Of a DNA stretch of 64,000 nt, positions 10,905 through 21,660 are shown in pieces. The stretch covers positions 23,713,060-23,777,059 of the forward strand of contig OW203768.1 of NCBI GenBank assembly GCA_934045905.1, written 5' to 3'. Both the position numbers and the translations under genes were made by a program. Numbering within the stretch: position 1 is the stretch's first letter; each line of letters opens with the position of its first letter. The notes beneath the pieces are model-generated. The model was not told the DNA's origin and did no database searches. It was given only the letters and a program-made list of their open reading frames with translations. The stretch is from Leuctra nigra (taxonomy: Eukaryota; Arthropoda; Insecta; Plecoptera; Leuctridae).

Positions 10905-11340
10905 TCGGCTGGTGTGTTGGATACCTCGGTTATCGTTAGATCACCGAGGTTAAGCAACATTGAGCGCGGTCAGCGGTTGGATGGGTGACCATTCAACTCT
11001 GCCTTGCCAGGTTGCTGCCGTTGGGCCAGAGAGACTGGGGTGTTTGGGGGTTAGTGTGACGACCTCCCTCCACCTGTTATCAGTCTCTCGACGGCGCGGG
11101 TTGTGGAGGCTCGTGCTGTGAATGTTACACCGTCCTTCGTAAGGGACGTTAAGCCGTTGGTCCCCTTGGTATCTTTCGTCAGGAGTAGGCTACATGCCGG
11201 TACCGGGTTTCCTCTCCTTTCTTCTCTATATTACATTCTCACTACATTCTCAACACTTTTTCACTTTCTAAATATTATTCATGGATGTAACTCAAATTCC
11301 TCAGTTTTGCGCAACATATTTTTTTTAACTTGATTTGTTT
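10905..11340 (+). mobile_element. 5S rRNA-derived SINE (SINE3-like)
   Basis: From ~10918 the sequence follows 5S rRNA: GGATACCTCGGTTATCG, TAGATCACCGAGGTTAAGCA, GAGCGCGGTCAGC, GGATGGGTGACC. This covers the internal Pol III promoter (A box, intermediate element, C box). Similarity stops after the C-box region and a SINE-type body takes over, with GGGACGTTAAGCCGTTGG near 11146, close to the tail motif of the neighbouring tRNA-SINE. Because the 3' third of 5S is missing, this is not a 5S gene. Confidence 0.8.
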
Positions 11341-11394
11341 GAATCGTTTCTTTTAAAATATACTTCCATCAGTTTGCTTGCCACTGAGATGCTA

Positions 11395-11850
11395 GTAGCG
11401 GTTCATAGTTTATTTTTAAGCAACTAGTTCATGTGGGTATAACTTTATTATAATTACCATTGCGTATAAACCCTTGAAAAGCAACCGTTGTGCAAACATA
11501 GTGGCTCATAATGCAGCCCACACAAACCACCACTTTCCAACACAGTGGTTTGTGGTTTGTTTTAAGCTAATGGTTGTTTATGGATGTATTATTAATAACC
11601 TAATTAGTTTTAGACTGATATCTATAACTTATGCATATTGCTAAATAGTGGCTCACAAGCAGCTCACACAAACCACCCCTTTCAATCATGAAAGTAACTG
11701 GCTCACAATGCAGCCGCACATTCAACCACTATTGGTATAAGTAGGTTCTGTAGGTATTACTTCTTAATTAGTTTTAGACTGAGAGTTATGTATGATATGA
11801 TAGTGGCTCAAAATGCAGCTAACACAAACTACCCCTTTCAATCATGAATA
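11395..11850. repeat. Degenerate ~150-bp tandem repeat
   Basis: Three units share AGTGGCTCACAATGCAGCTCA-like and CACACAAACCACCCC-like blocks (starts ~11504, 11647, 11801), separated by TAATTAGTTTTAGACTGA blocks (~11600, 11765). The first unit also holds a CCACTTT...GTGGTTTGTGG inverted repeat. A single related block recurs at 52800-52845, adjacent to an S1 copy just as the third unit here adjoins one. Confidence 0.7.
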
Positions 11851-12045
11851 TGGTTCAACGGCGCGTCAACGACAAGGTTATATTGCGCACATTATTTTTA
11901 ATTTAACTTTGTTGAAGGGCATGGGGAGGAGTCGACCTAACGGGCCCGGCACGGGGGAGTCCTGGGAGGGCCAGGCCGGAATGGGGACGAACCGGGGGGT
12001 GTGAGGATTTGGGCCGGCTGAACCCGATTTCAGCGGGGGTAGTCA
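11850..12045 (-). mobile_element. S1 element, partial
   Basis: This matches the tail-proximal half of S1, from GGCGCGTCAACGACAAGG through the GC-rich GGGCCCGGCACGGGGGAGTC part to CCCGATTTCAG. The rest of S1 is missing. The strand is assigned from the S1 tail logic explained for 49203-49657. Confidence 0.75.
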
Positions 12046-13019
12046 TCGACTTCTCCCAAGACGAAGGCACAAGGAAAAGAAGCAAGTCCCATTGATTTAT
12101 CGGAGAAGTGAAAAAATGCTACAAATAAGACCAGTTGGCATCACTTGTTAAGTTTGAGAAGACAAAGATCGAGAATGGTTCCCTTATTCGGTGGCTCAAT
12201 CGTCGTAATGAGTGTCGCATTTCGAATGACCAGGTGGTGGGGCAATTGTCACCACCCGAAGAAACACGTAGATGCAAGGTTAAATTTAATGTAGATTTTA
12301 AGCAGAGGCTTTAGGGAATTTAATCCTTAAATTCAATGTTCATGATCAATTTGTCAAACGAAACTTACACTCGAGCTGAGACGTCGATTTCGATAACATT
12401 GATCTCTGTAATTCAGGTTTAAGATGTACATATAAAGTAACCAAGTAATATATTACTGCTTTTAATAACTGATAAGCCATATTAATTAATATTTTATTAC
12501 TTATACTGACATGATTTTGTTGCTTTGGGATCACTGATATTTAGATTGCGACATGTATTACCTAATGAGGTTATTAGAGTATGATAATCAAATTACCCTA
12601 CTTGTCAACATATGTCAACATAATATTTTAAACCTTATTTTATGTTCCTATTGAACCCAACAACATTGTCAAGAGGAATACAATCTAATAAACATATGGT
12701 TCCTATTGACCCCAAATAAAGGGTGAATAGGAACACTCAATTTTTTTTTAAATATTTAATTTGCTGCTTTTACTTCTTCTATGTACATGAATGATTCTTT
12801 AAGTGGATACCCTCAAGAAAAAAAACTAGTAGTTACAATATTTTGACAGTTTTGGAATGTAGAGAGAAAAGTTATTAAATATCGATCCTATTTACCCCAT
12901 TTTACGTACTAAATGTCTCTTCGATGCAGTTCCATGCTTCCTCTGCAGCAAGCAATACATCCCGAACTTTTGGAATCTACGACCACATATCCTGGTGACA
13001 GGTTGCCAGTCCGAGCTCG
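12046..13019. other. Unassigned intergenic sequence
   Basis: This is mostly AT-rich. GTTCCTATTGA(A/C)CCCA occurs twice (~12645 and 12690), with a further CGATCCTATTTACCCCA-like match near 12883, suggesting remnants of a small repeat. No ORF with recognisable domains was seen. Confidence 0.4.
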
Positions 13020-13320
13020 ATGCACAATGGCTTGGTGTCAGATTCGAGGCATTTTCTCTTCAAGATTGTTAAAGAAAATCGTATAAAAATACAGAATTAT
13101 CCAATCTCATCATTGAGGTTGAAAGCAAAAGCGCAAAAGCAAAAGCGCATAACTCTGCTGAACCAAGGACGTGTGAACATTGGGTGGGGCCGATACATGA
13201 TAGTGGACCATGTGCACGTCACACATTGTTATAATTGTGGCGTTTTCAATATCTCACTAAGGACTGTGAAAACGATAAAGTGTGCAGGGTTCACTGTTAC
13301 ACTAGATTTCCTATAATTCC
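13020..13320 (+). pseudogene. LINE ORF1 (Gag-like) zinc-knuckle fragment
   Basis: The translation contains VNIGWGRYMIVDHVHVTHCY, then CYNCGVFN; after a one-base frame change near 13255 it reads LTKDCENDKVC. Together this is a CCHC zinc knuckle preceded by the (L/V)NIGW...V..C(Y/F)(N/K)C block typical of LINE ORF1 proteins. Only ~100 residues remain, and no RT is nearby on this strand. The knuckle histidine position reads Asn/Ile because of the frameshift. Confidence 0.6.
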
Positions 13321-13589
13321 CATATTTTGGGAAATAGTGAATTATAGCCATATATTTCATATATTTTTTTAGTTTGTCCTTTCTAAACAAATTGGTAGTT
13401 GAATGTCCTATATTTTCTTATTTTGCATGTATATTTCAAAGAAAGCATTTATACATACCTACATAAACAAATTCAAATTTACCACCAAAATAATGAGTAG
13501 TATCCTTCTTGCACCCATTTGTATATCATATGGTGAATTTCTTATACCTAGTGCAAGTATGCCACAAGTATGCAGGAAGGAAGGCGGTT

Positions 13590-13649
13590 AGTTGAGCGAG
13601 CGTAGCGAGCGTCACCACGGTACTCTTACGGCACTTTCTCTGTGTGTTT

Positions 13650-13688
<39 letters not shown>

Positions 13689-14515
13689 TGTTCACAGCCC
13701 AGGTCAAACGGCACAACCCATCGATCTGAAATTTTGCACATATACTAACGTAATCTATGCGGTCCCTGGGATCGTTTTTGAACGGGCTCATGTGATTGGT
13801 TCAAATTTAAAAAAAAATATCTTTTGATTGGTAGTTCCGATCAATTTAAAATTTTGACAAGTCATGGCGACCAACATTGTACCCAATCTTACAAAGTTTC
13901 AGCCAAATCCACCCATTGGTTAAAATTGAAAAAAAAAATCTTTTAGTAATTTTTTAAATTTAAACTTGAACCGTATGACTGATCAACTTAAAACTTTGCA
14001 TGGTCATTGGGACTAACATTATCTGCATTTTTGACAATTTTCAGACTAATCTATGTTTAAATCCAAAAGTTATTGACGTTTTACGGACATTTTGCGTGTT
14101 GGCTGTCAAATTTCTCGAAAATGTTGATCACGGCTACTTCGACTCTTTATAGTTCCAAGGTAGTTAGAGTAGAAACTTTCAAACGTATGAAACTGATATG
14201 ACCATTCAACAGATCGATCTAATATTGTGTAAGTACACACAATAATATCATATGAGTGGTCCCAGGTCTATTTTTTTTAAGAGATCCTGTGATTTTTGAA
14301 TATTAACGAGGAACAGTTCAATCAGAAAGGTTCAAGCTTTGCATGGTTATTGGGACTAATGTTTTAGGACAATTTTGAGATTTTTATACTTGAGTCTGAC
14401 GAAATTCAAGAATTATTGGCTTTTAATGATATTTTCGATAGACATAATTTCGGTTCGAGGTGTTGCGCCTGTCCGTGCTCGCTCATCAACGCGTTACACA
14501 GAGCGTTTTCCTAGT
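13590..14515. repeat. AT-rich repeat with GAGCGAGCG-type ends and poly(T) tract
   Basis: The left edge is GTTGAGCGAGCGTAGCGAGC (13592). The right edge, read in reverse, is CGTTGATGAGCGAGCACGGA (R4), so the ends are loosely inverted. A ~38-nt poly(T) tract lies at 13650-13687. The interior repeats phrases of the type TTTGCATGGTCATTGGGACTAA (~13995, 14338) and has no coding capacity. Probably a non-autonomous element; class unknown. Confidence 0.5.
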
Positions 14516-14685
14516 ATGTAAATTCCGTATGCCGCATTCACCTAATGGCGATTTGCCTGTTGTGTCATCTTAGCGCCGCCACTGGCTCTTTGGAATTGGA
14601 ATTGACGATTGTCTGATAATAATCTATGGAGGAAAATATGATTAAATTAATATTGTTAATTGACAGAAATATTCCACTATATATT

Positions 14686-15368
14686 CATAGGCGTGCGCAG
14701 GAGAAATCATTAGGGGGGGCCAAGATGGGCGCCGGCAGGAATAATGCCAAGGGGAGAAAGTCCTGGGGAAAGAATTTCCACGCGTTAAGGGGGGTGTGGG
14801 GGGCTCGCCCCCCACTTTGCCCCGCAGGGCGTTTTTTGGTTTTCTGGCACTTCAAAATCAATTTTGAGACGTTTGGGAGCCAAATATCTACTTATGACAA
14901 AGGGTAGCTGGGGTAAGAGCCCCCAGAAGACGTGAGTTCGGAGCTCGTAGCCCCGGAGAAAAATTGTGATCCTTAACTGGACTTGATGGATTTTTAAGAG
15001 TTTTGAACATCATGGCCCTTTGAATTTCCAAATAATATTTTGGTAGAAAGTTAAAAGTGCTTGCTGTAAGCAAAATAAATTTTTAGGGCAAAAACATAGC
15101 GTTTCATGAGAAAACCATGTTTCTGGAAGGTATCTAGGCAATGTTTTCGTGGTATTTTCTTTAAATTATTCTGTTTTGTATCAACCTAGTACTTCATTCC
15201 AGTGATTTGAGCAACTTCAGTCTGCCCCGCAGGGAGATTTTTTTGTTTTAACCCTTTTAAAACAAAAATTTTACACTATGAGGACCACATTTTATAATTT
15301 TTTAGTTCAGACTGATCCATTAGGGGGGGCCAAGGCCCCCCCGGCCCCCCCCCGTGCGCACGCCTATG
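14686..15368. mobile_element. hAT-type MITE with 8-bp TSD
   Basis: The ends are CATAGGCGTGCGCA (14686) and its inverted copy TGCGCACGCCTATG (to 15368), bracketed by a perfect 8-bp TSD TATATATT (14678-14685 and 15369-15376). An ATTAGGGGGGGCCAAG block occurs near both ends (14709; 15320). An 8-bp TSD and a YAGGCGTGCGCA end fit hAT. The element is 683 bp with no transposase, so it is non-autonomous. GC-rich subterminal regions flank an AT-rich middle. Confidence 0.88.
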
Positions 15369-15399
15369 TATATATTACATAGACATTCTTCATATAGAC

Positions 15400-16303
15400 T
15401 TTTCATATAGAGAATTTCCACACTAAATGCAACATCCCTAATACCACTCACCTGATCAAAGTTGACAACAAAACCATAAGAAGCACAACATCTACCAAAT
15501 TTCTTGGTATACATGTCACGCCCAGTCTGATTGGTCTCTCCACATCCAGAAAACGTGCTCCAAGCTGCAGAGCGCATATTATCTTCTCTGCAAGTTCAAG
15601 ACAGTAGTCAGCCTAGCAACACTCAAACTTGTTTACCATGCCCACTTTCATTCTCACCTTCCTTATGGACTATTATTCTGCGGTACCTCCCCTCACGCCA
15701 AGAGAATATTCACTCTACAGAAGCGGGCTGTTCGAGTGATCGGAGGAATGGCTAGACGTAGAAGCTGTAGGCAAGGGTTCAGTGACCATATAATGCTAAC
15801 TCTCCCTTGCACCCTTATTCAAATAGCAAGTGGTTTCACCTGCTTCATCTCTTTCCGCTCAACTCCTCTGTCCATACACACTCAACCAGATCAAGCAGCG
15901 CCATCCGCACTACCGCTCACAGTCAAACCTTTTATAAGAATAGCCTTCTATCTTTGTACCACAATTTATAATAAACTCCCATCCTACATACTCGTCATTA
16001 TGCTCCAGTCCAAAATCCTTCCTGGTCCAGAACCCCTTTTACAGTATCGATGAATTTCAATCAGTCTAGTGTGCAATTCATTATTTATATAAGATTGATT
16101 GATTAGTTTGGTTTAACGTTGGAATGTTTGACCATGCTAATTATTAATTATATGTAATTTTAATATTTAATATTTATTTACTTATTGATCTTATTATTAT
16201 TATTTTAGACTCTAAGCTTGCTTTATGAACAAAGCTTTATAGCTTTGTTTCATGTACTTGTCAACGGACTAAATAAAAATACAATACAATACAATACACT
16301 CTT
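15400..16303 (+). pseudogene. LINE 3' end: RT C-terminal domain remnant, (AATAC)n tail
   Basis: Across two frames the translation gives STKFLGIHVTPSL, then LQSAYYLLCKFK..., LVYHAHFHSHLPYGLLFCG and FTLQKRAVRVIGG, followed by YNKLPSYI. This is the conserved thumb and C-terminal part of CR1/RTE-like LINE reverse transcriptases. The RT catalytic core is missing (5' truncation). Frameshifts occur near 15540 and 15750. The sequence ends in AATACAATACAATACAATAC at 16281-16300, a simple-repeat LINE tail. Confidence 0.75.
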
Positions 16304-16960
16304 CATGTAATTTTTACTTTTAATTGTATTATTTAGCTGGCTATTTTTATTTTATTTATCTGATACTCACAGGAGATATCAAGCATTGTGACGTCGGCCT
16401 TTCTTTGTGGAGCTTGTGTCTTTCACCTGGTAGTGTTGATATTGCCTAGGTTGGGCTTGGGTGACTGTAAAATAAAGACCAACATTTTTAAATACTATTT
16501 AAATATGATCAAACAAGTCTACTACCCTTTATGTAAATTTTACTTTTCATTTTATCGTTTGCTGGCTGTTTATATTTTATTTTCCTGATACACGAAGGAG
16601 ATATAAAGCGTATTGACGTCAAAATTTCTTTGTGGAGCTTGTGTCCTTCACCTGGTAGTGTTGATATTGCCTAGATTGGGCTTAGTTTACTGTAAAATTC
16701 AGGTCGGCTCCTTCTGATTGGTCGACAGATCCGAGTCGCGGTGTCTTGATACTGAATATCTGAGCGGTTAAATATTCTTCTATTAGTTGGATTGATGTGG
16801 CAGTCATTATGTTGTGTTCGATCTCTATAAAGACTATATAGATGTTAACTACAGACTATTGGCTGTATTTATTTTATTTTCATGATGCAGGAGATATAAA
16901 GCGTAATAACAGACGCATTTTGTTATGGAGCTCGAGTGCTTCATCGTGTCTGTCGAATGT
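16303..16960. repeat. ~223-bp tandem repeat, about 2.5 units
   Basis: Units starting near 16303 and 16526, and a diverged one near 16830, share TCACCTGGTAGTGTTGATATTG, GGAGATATAAAGCGT and GGCTGTTTATATTTTATTTTC-type blocks. The first two units are the most similar. No ORF. The array begins directly after the LINE tail. Confidence 0.72.
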
Positions 16961-17079
16961 GTCTAGTTTTGTGACAACGGCTTCTTCTGGTTTATCTCAT
17001 ATATTAGTGCTGTATCGAGCAACCTTTGCTCCTCATGCAGCGGTCGTATAGTAAGTTGCCCAAAAGTGTGTCTTTAGAT

Positions 17080-17480
17080 TACAGCTGAGTAAAGCAAGAG
17101 CTGTAATAAGAGAGAAGACCCGATTTAAATACCAAATTAAGCTAAAATATCTATTCTTATTTATAAAATATCATTGGTTTTAATATCTGGATCATGCTTT
17201 TTATATTTTATTATTGCAAAGCGCCTGCGCTCCTTCGCTTATGACCGCACTTCTTTCAGTGGGTATGTGGGGAGTCATTTTATAAACTTTATTTTAAATC
17301 TTATATCATGTCTGTTAGTCACAGGTGGGTTCACTTTCTGTTTCGTCATTTGGATGATTTGTTGAACTTGCCGAGCATTACCGTCTTGTCGGCTAAGAAG
17401 TAATAGAGAAGACCCGATGTAAATACTAAACTGAGATAAAATATCTAATCTTATTTGTAAAATATGCGTGTTTAAAAAAC
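17080..17480. repeat. Pair of ~75-bp direct repeats
   Basis: AGAGAAGACCCGATTTAAAT (17110) and AGAGAAGACCCGATGTAAAT (17404) each begin a ~65-75-bp match running through AAAATATCTA(T/A)TCTTATTT. The copies are ~295 bp apart; the spacer has no recognised feature. Confidence 0.6.
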
Positions 17481-18221
17481 AAAATGAATTTTTAGTTAAG
17501 ACATATCCATGATCCATCTCGTGTACCTACTCAATGTAGTTTCTCCATGGACGCGAAGTTAGGTGTACATAGATTTCACTCGTACGGTCAGATAATTGAA
17601 GTTTAAAAAACAACACTTTTCATCAGGATTTCTTAAACACATAATAATAACGTGCTTACTGTTAGAATAGAATATCAGCTGATAGTAAGTAGCAGTTTAT
17701 TTGTGTTCTCCCAGGTCTTATGCTCCTGCAGCATTGAAGAGATTGTATTGGAAGTTCTTGTGAAAGATTGAGGCGTTTGTGACAGTTTTTAAGTGACAAC
17801 TACGACACAAACTTATGTGAGCGGCGTCAGAAATAAAATTCACTTTCATTTAGATCGATAAATACATAAATTAATTCACAAGTTCAAGAGCTGAAATAAT
17901 TTACATAAATTAATATTACGTTGTCTGGTAACAGCCAATAATGATAAATGTAAAAATGCATAAATCCGCATTGTTGAAATTAATATTGTTGACCGTTGAT
18001 AAGTGACAACAACGGAGTCATTAAAACCAAGGAAACTTGTAATATTAAATAATTATAATAAAAGATAATAGACATTTCGTGTGATTTCAATCTTATTTGT
18101 CGATATCATCGACTCCAAAGAGGAATATCCAGAAGGCCAAAGCTGGAGTGAAACTGTCGGCCGAATAACTGCAGCTTCACGCAAAATATCCAATCTTCTT
18201 TATAATAACAACTAACAAGCT
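17481..18221. other. AT-rich interval, no gene seen
   Basis: No ORF longer than background, no TIR pair and no RNA gene were identified. Short phrases (GTGACAACTACGACAC, GTGACAACAACGGAG) recur near 17791 and 18004 but do not define a unit. Confidence 0.4.
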
Positions 18222-18665
18222 TATCGTAGCGCGGCTGGCTGGTGATTTCAGGACAGCTTCAGGGAGTTTACACAATTTTTCGAGAACAAAACCACAAGTG
18301 TCTGTGCAATTTACGTTTGTTTTGCCCATTTTAGTAAATAACAATTATAATTTACATTCATGTAGTGATGTGTACCTTTTATTTGACTGTTGAATGTTAA
18401 AATTAATCGATATTATCTACGTGTCAGAGTCTCAGTAGGAAATGCTTCCCGCACGATACCATAGGTATGTTTCATTTCCTTACTGCTCTCTCCTGCGCAA
18501 TGCAAATCCGATAGTTTTGCATCAAACTTGCTGTTTTAAGGAAATAATTGTGATTTTGGCAGAATAAGGAATTTTTGAGGATGTATGCATCTTGGGTTTA
18601 TGCATGCGAGGAACTTGTAGAATTCCAAGTCACTTCGAAGAACAAAGTGATTAATACACTTAAAC
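18222..18665. repeat. Repeat R2, copy 2 (lacks the left third)
   Basis: The match to copy 1 begins at TAGCGCGGCTGGCTGGTGAT (18225) and runs to the CACTTCGAAGAACAAAGTGA hairpin and beyond. The left ~200 bp found at 9030-9270 are absent. Confidence 0.8.
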
Positions 18666-18750
18666 TAATATCAATATATTAGATACTCTATATTGGTTAC
18701 TCATAACATTTTTCTTCCATCAAGTGATTGCCGCAGTAGAGGCAATCAAA

Positions 18751-19190
18751 TAGATTAGATTAGTTTGGTTTAATGGCGCGTCAACGACGAGGTTATATTG
18801 CGCACATTAATTGTTATATTATACTTTGTTGATCATAATTGGAGGGCAAGGGGAGGGGGTCGACCTAACGGGCCCGATCCGGGGGAGTCCAGCACTGGTG
18901 GGAAGGCCAGGCCGGAATGGGGACGGACCGGGGGGAGTGAGGATTCGGGCCGGTGGAACCCGATTTCAGGGGGATCACCATCTCGAGGGGGGAGGCCGGC
19001 CCGAGGGGACCGCAAATTCAAGGGAGGGCATGGTTAGGCCGACCCTGGCTGCTCTTGGTCTGGGCCTCACCACTGATCTGTCCGGCATGGGTAACCCTTA
19101 CACATGAGCATATGCTCGCCGGCGTAGCTGCAATGGATCATTGGCCAACACAAACCCCACCACCACGATAAGGTGACAGCCGTCGGGGGG
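18751..19190 (-). mobile_element. S1 element, near full length
   Basis: It runs from the tail (plus strand TAGATTAGATTAGTTTGG) through GGCGCGTCAACGACGAGG, the GC-rich centre and ATGAGCATATGCTCGCCGGC, to GACAGCCGTCGGGGGG. No clear TSD. Short open frames on both strands (for example 18833-19021, minus) reflect high GC content and are not considered genes. Confidence 0.85.
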
Positions 19191-20059
19191 AAATGCCTTT
19201 GATAAGATACAAGTTTTCCCTAAAAATTAGTACATTGTATTTATATTATTCGATTGTTTTATAAGATGTGTGCCGTGTGGTATACAAACAAATAGCATTT
19301 ATATAAATTGATTGAGAGACCAAGTGTTCTCAATGTCAAACAGTCTCAATGTGAATGTATGGTCCCTCTCTGGGGTATTTTAATCATGAATAAGTATCTA
19401 GCTTGGACTATAATTGTAGTAATGGCTGTCATAATTCTATTCTATTCTACTACAATGAGTTTCTATCACATGCCTCAACTTGAAATATTTTAGTTAATCA
19501 TGTAAACATTTTATGAAATTTTATTCTCTCTCTTGTGACGAGCAAGAGCAGATTGAGCACTGCAGTAAATTTATTTCATGCAGATTAAACTATCTACAAT
19601 TTTCTCACTTGCGATTAGCAAGTGCAGATCAAATTAGTAGTATATTATTAGTTATTCTGTATTAGCTGTGTAGCTATTTCACATGCACAAATACACGCTA
19701 TATAACATGTTACATTTCATTCAATTTCTTACGTTTTCATACTTATTACTATCAGTTTGTAATACCTAGTCAATTTATCTTGTGCAAAGTTATGCAATTG
19801 AAATTGGAAAAAGATTCACAAATTCTTCTTTTGTTGCAAGCCAGAGCAGAGTGTGCTTCACGCACAGCTGTTTTCATATTTTAAAACGCAGGGCTAAGGC
19901 CCTTCTATTACTTACTGCTGGACTCCCACCGAAGAAGGCAAAGCAAACTACCATTGAAAAGTCGATGGGAAAATAGAGTAGGTATTTAAGTAAAATATTG
20001 TTTCAATGCGCCTGACAGCTAGGTTAATTTGCGTACTTAAAGTTCAATACTTTATGACC
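19191..20059. other. AT-rich interval, no gene seen
   Basis: No domain-bearing ORF. CTTGTGACGAGCAAGAGCAGAT (19532) and CTTGCGATTAGCAAGTGCAGAT (19609) form a diverged direct repeat within ~110 bp. Nothing else was recognised. Confidence 0.4.
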
Positions 20060-20302
20060 ACATATGGGGGTAATGGGAAGAGTCGAACTAAATAACCAGG
20101 TCCGGGGGAGTCCGGCACTGGTGTGTAAGAAAAGCTAGAATTGTGATGGTAAACAGGGGTACGGGCGGGTGGGACCCGATTCAGGGGGACATCCGTCTCG
20201 AGGGGGGATGCCGTACCTAATGGACCTCACCACTGACCTGTCCGGCATGGGTAACCCTTACACATGAACATATGCTCGCCGGCGTAGCTGCATTGAATCA
20301 TT
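20060..20302 (-). mobile_element. S1 element, degraded and internally deleted
   Basis: It keeps GGGGGAGTCCGGCACTGGTG, GGGACCCGATTCAGGGGGA, ACCTGTCCGGCATGGGTAAC and the ATGCTCGCCGGCGTAGCTGC block in S1 order, with many substitutions and deletions and no tail. It is older than the other copies. Confidence 0.72.
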
Positions 20303-21231
20303 CAAAATCATGAGATTGGTTGCATGTGTAAAACTAAATGTGATTTATTAAGCTGAATGAAATTGAAATTGTGAAAAGTCACTAAGCTTTGATAATACGT
20401 ATATTACACATTTTCAGTGATACCCAGAGTACAGAGTACAGACGTGACTGCTCCAGGTGTATCACTTGCCAGCACTGTGATTGCTCGAAGTACAATACAT
20501 ATATTATATCCAATCGTTTATTACTTTACTGAATAGTGAACCTGTCTACAATATACAGCATTAGGTAATTTCAGTATTGAAACAGTGGGACCGCGTGCAC
20601 CGTGCAGTGCAGACAGTATCGTCGGTGAAGACGGAAACGTGGTCGGTCACACTCTCAGACTCACAGTTCACACCGAGTCTCTCTTTAGCTCGTTAGCTGG
20701 TGAAGATGGCGGCCACGAGGAGTGGACAGGCAGTGAGCTCCTAAAAAATTAAATTAAATGGCTTGTATTTTTAAGTAGCAAGTAATAAAAGTTTGAAAAT
20801 CAGTACTGTGTGATGTTTGTGAAGAAATTAAACATGCGGCTTGTTCAACTTCTCTAATAGTTAACAACACAGTTACTTGGACCTGATGTGCTTGCGTGTT
20901 CAACATTGCAGCGGCTACGCCCATACCGATTGATGAAAGTTAGAGTAAAACTGATGAAACGTCAAGCCAGACAAGTCCAGCCAACACATCCTCCTAATAG
21001 AAGATAGCCACCTAAGAGACTGCCGAGCGATCATTGAAAAGACCTTGCCACATGCATCGGTATCATGTGGCCTCTTGTCAAACGCGGCTACAGCAAGTGT
21101 TCTTGCGAATTTAAGGACTAAATCACCACCTCGTCCTGACATCGTGGTGGTGACGTGTGGTACGAACAGTGTCACCCAAACTTTTCATAAAAGTGAAAAA
21201 AGGCTATTTTTCGTGACATAGTTAGTTTTTT
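20303..21231. other. Unassigned interval
   Basis: This includes a short, more GC-rich patch (20580-20740) with GAAGATGGCGGCCACGAGG, which resembles a gene 5' end, but the frame from that ATG closes within 15 codons and no good donor follows. The minus-strand ORF 20915-21175 has no recognised domain. Confidence 0.35.
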
Positions 21232-21660
21232 TATTAGTTTAGTTTGGTTTATCGGCGCGTCAACGACGAGGTTATATTGCGCACGTAATTTTCATATTAA
21301 CCTTTGTTGAATTAAATGGAGGACATGAGGAGGGGTCGACCTAACGGGCCCGATCCGGGGTAGTCCAGCACTGGTAGGAAGTCCAGGCCGGAATGGGGAC
21401 GGACCGAGGGGTGTGAGGATTCGTGCCGGCGGAACCCGATTTCAGGGGGATCACCATCTCGAGGGGGAAGGCCGGCCCCAGGGGACTGCAAATTCAAGGG
21501 AGGGCATGGATAGGACCCCAGCTGCTCTTTGTCTGGGCCTCACCACTGCCTGTCCGGCATGGAAAGCCCTTACACATGAGCATATGCTCGCCGGCGTAGC
21601 TGCAATGGATCGTTGGCCAACACAAACCCCACCACTGCGATAAGGTGAAAGCCGTCGGGG
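21232..21660 (-). mobile_element. S1 element, near full length
   Basis: It matches S1 from the tail side (GGCGCGTCAACGACGAGG, 21254) to the AAGCCGTCGGGG end. The tail is reduced to ATTAGTTTAGTTTGG. The divergence (CCTGCCTGTCCGGCATGGAA) suggests a somewhat older copy than 49203-49657. Confidence 0.84.

Noticed and set aside
10918..11000. Possible 5S rRNA gene
   Set aside because: Only the 5' two-thirds (including A box, intermediate element and C box) match; the 3' part is replaced by SINE body, so it is a 5S-derived SINE.
13526..13741. ORF with a poly-Lys run (and a poly-Phe ORF on the other strand)
   Set aside because: Both are translations of the poly(T) tract at 13650-13687.
18833..19107. 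Overlapping ORFs on both strands in S1 (also in 21312-21739, 49225-49573, 52219-52694)
   Set aside because: They follow GC-rich S1 sequence, differ in frame and length between copies and contain no domain; recurrence is explained by S1 being repeated.
20700..20745. GAAGATGGCGGCCACGAGG as a host gene start
   Set aside because: The frame closes within 15 codons, no consensus donor follows and no downstream exon was recognised.
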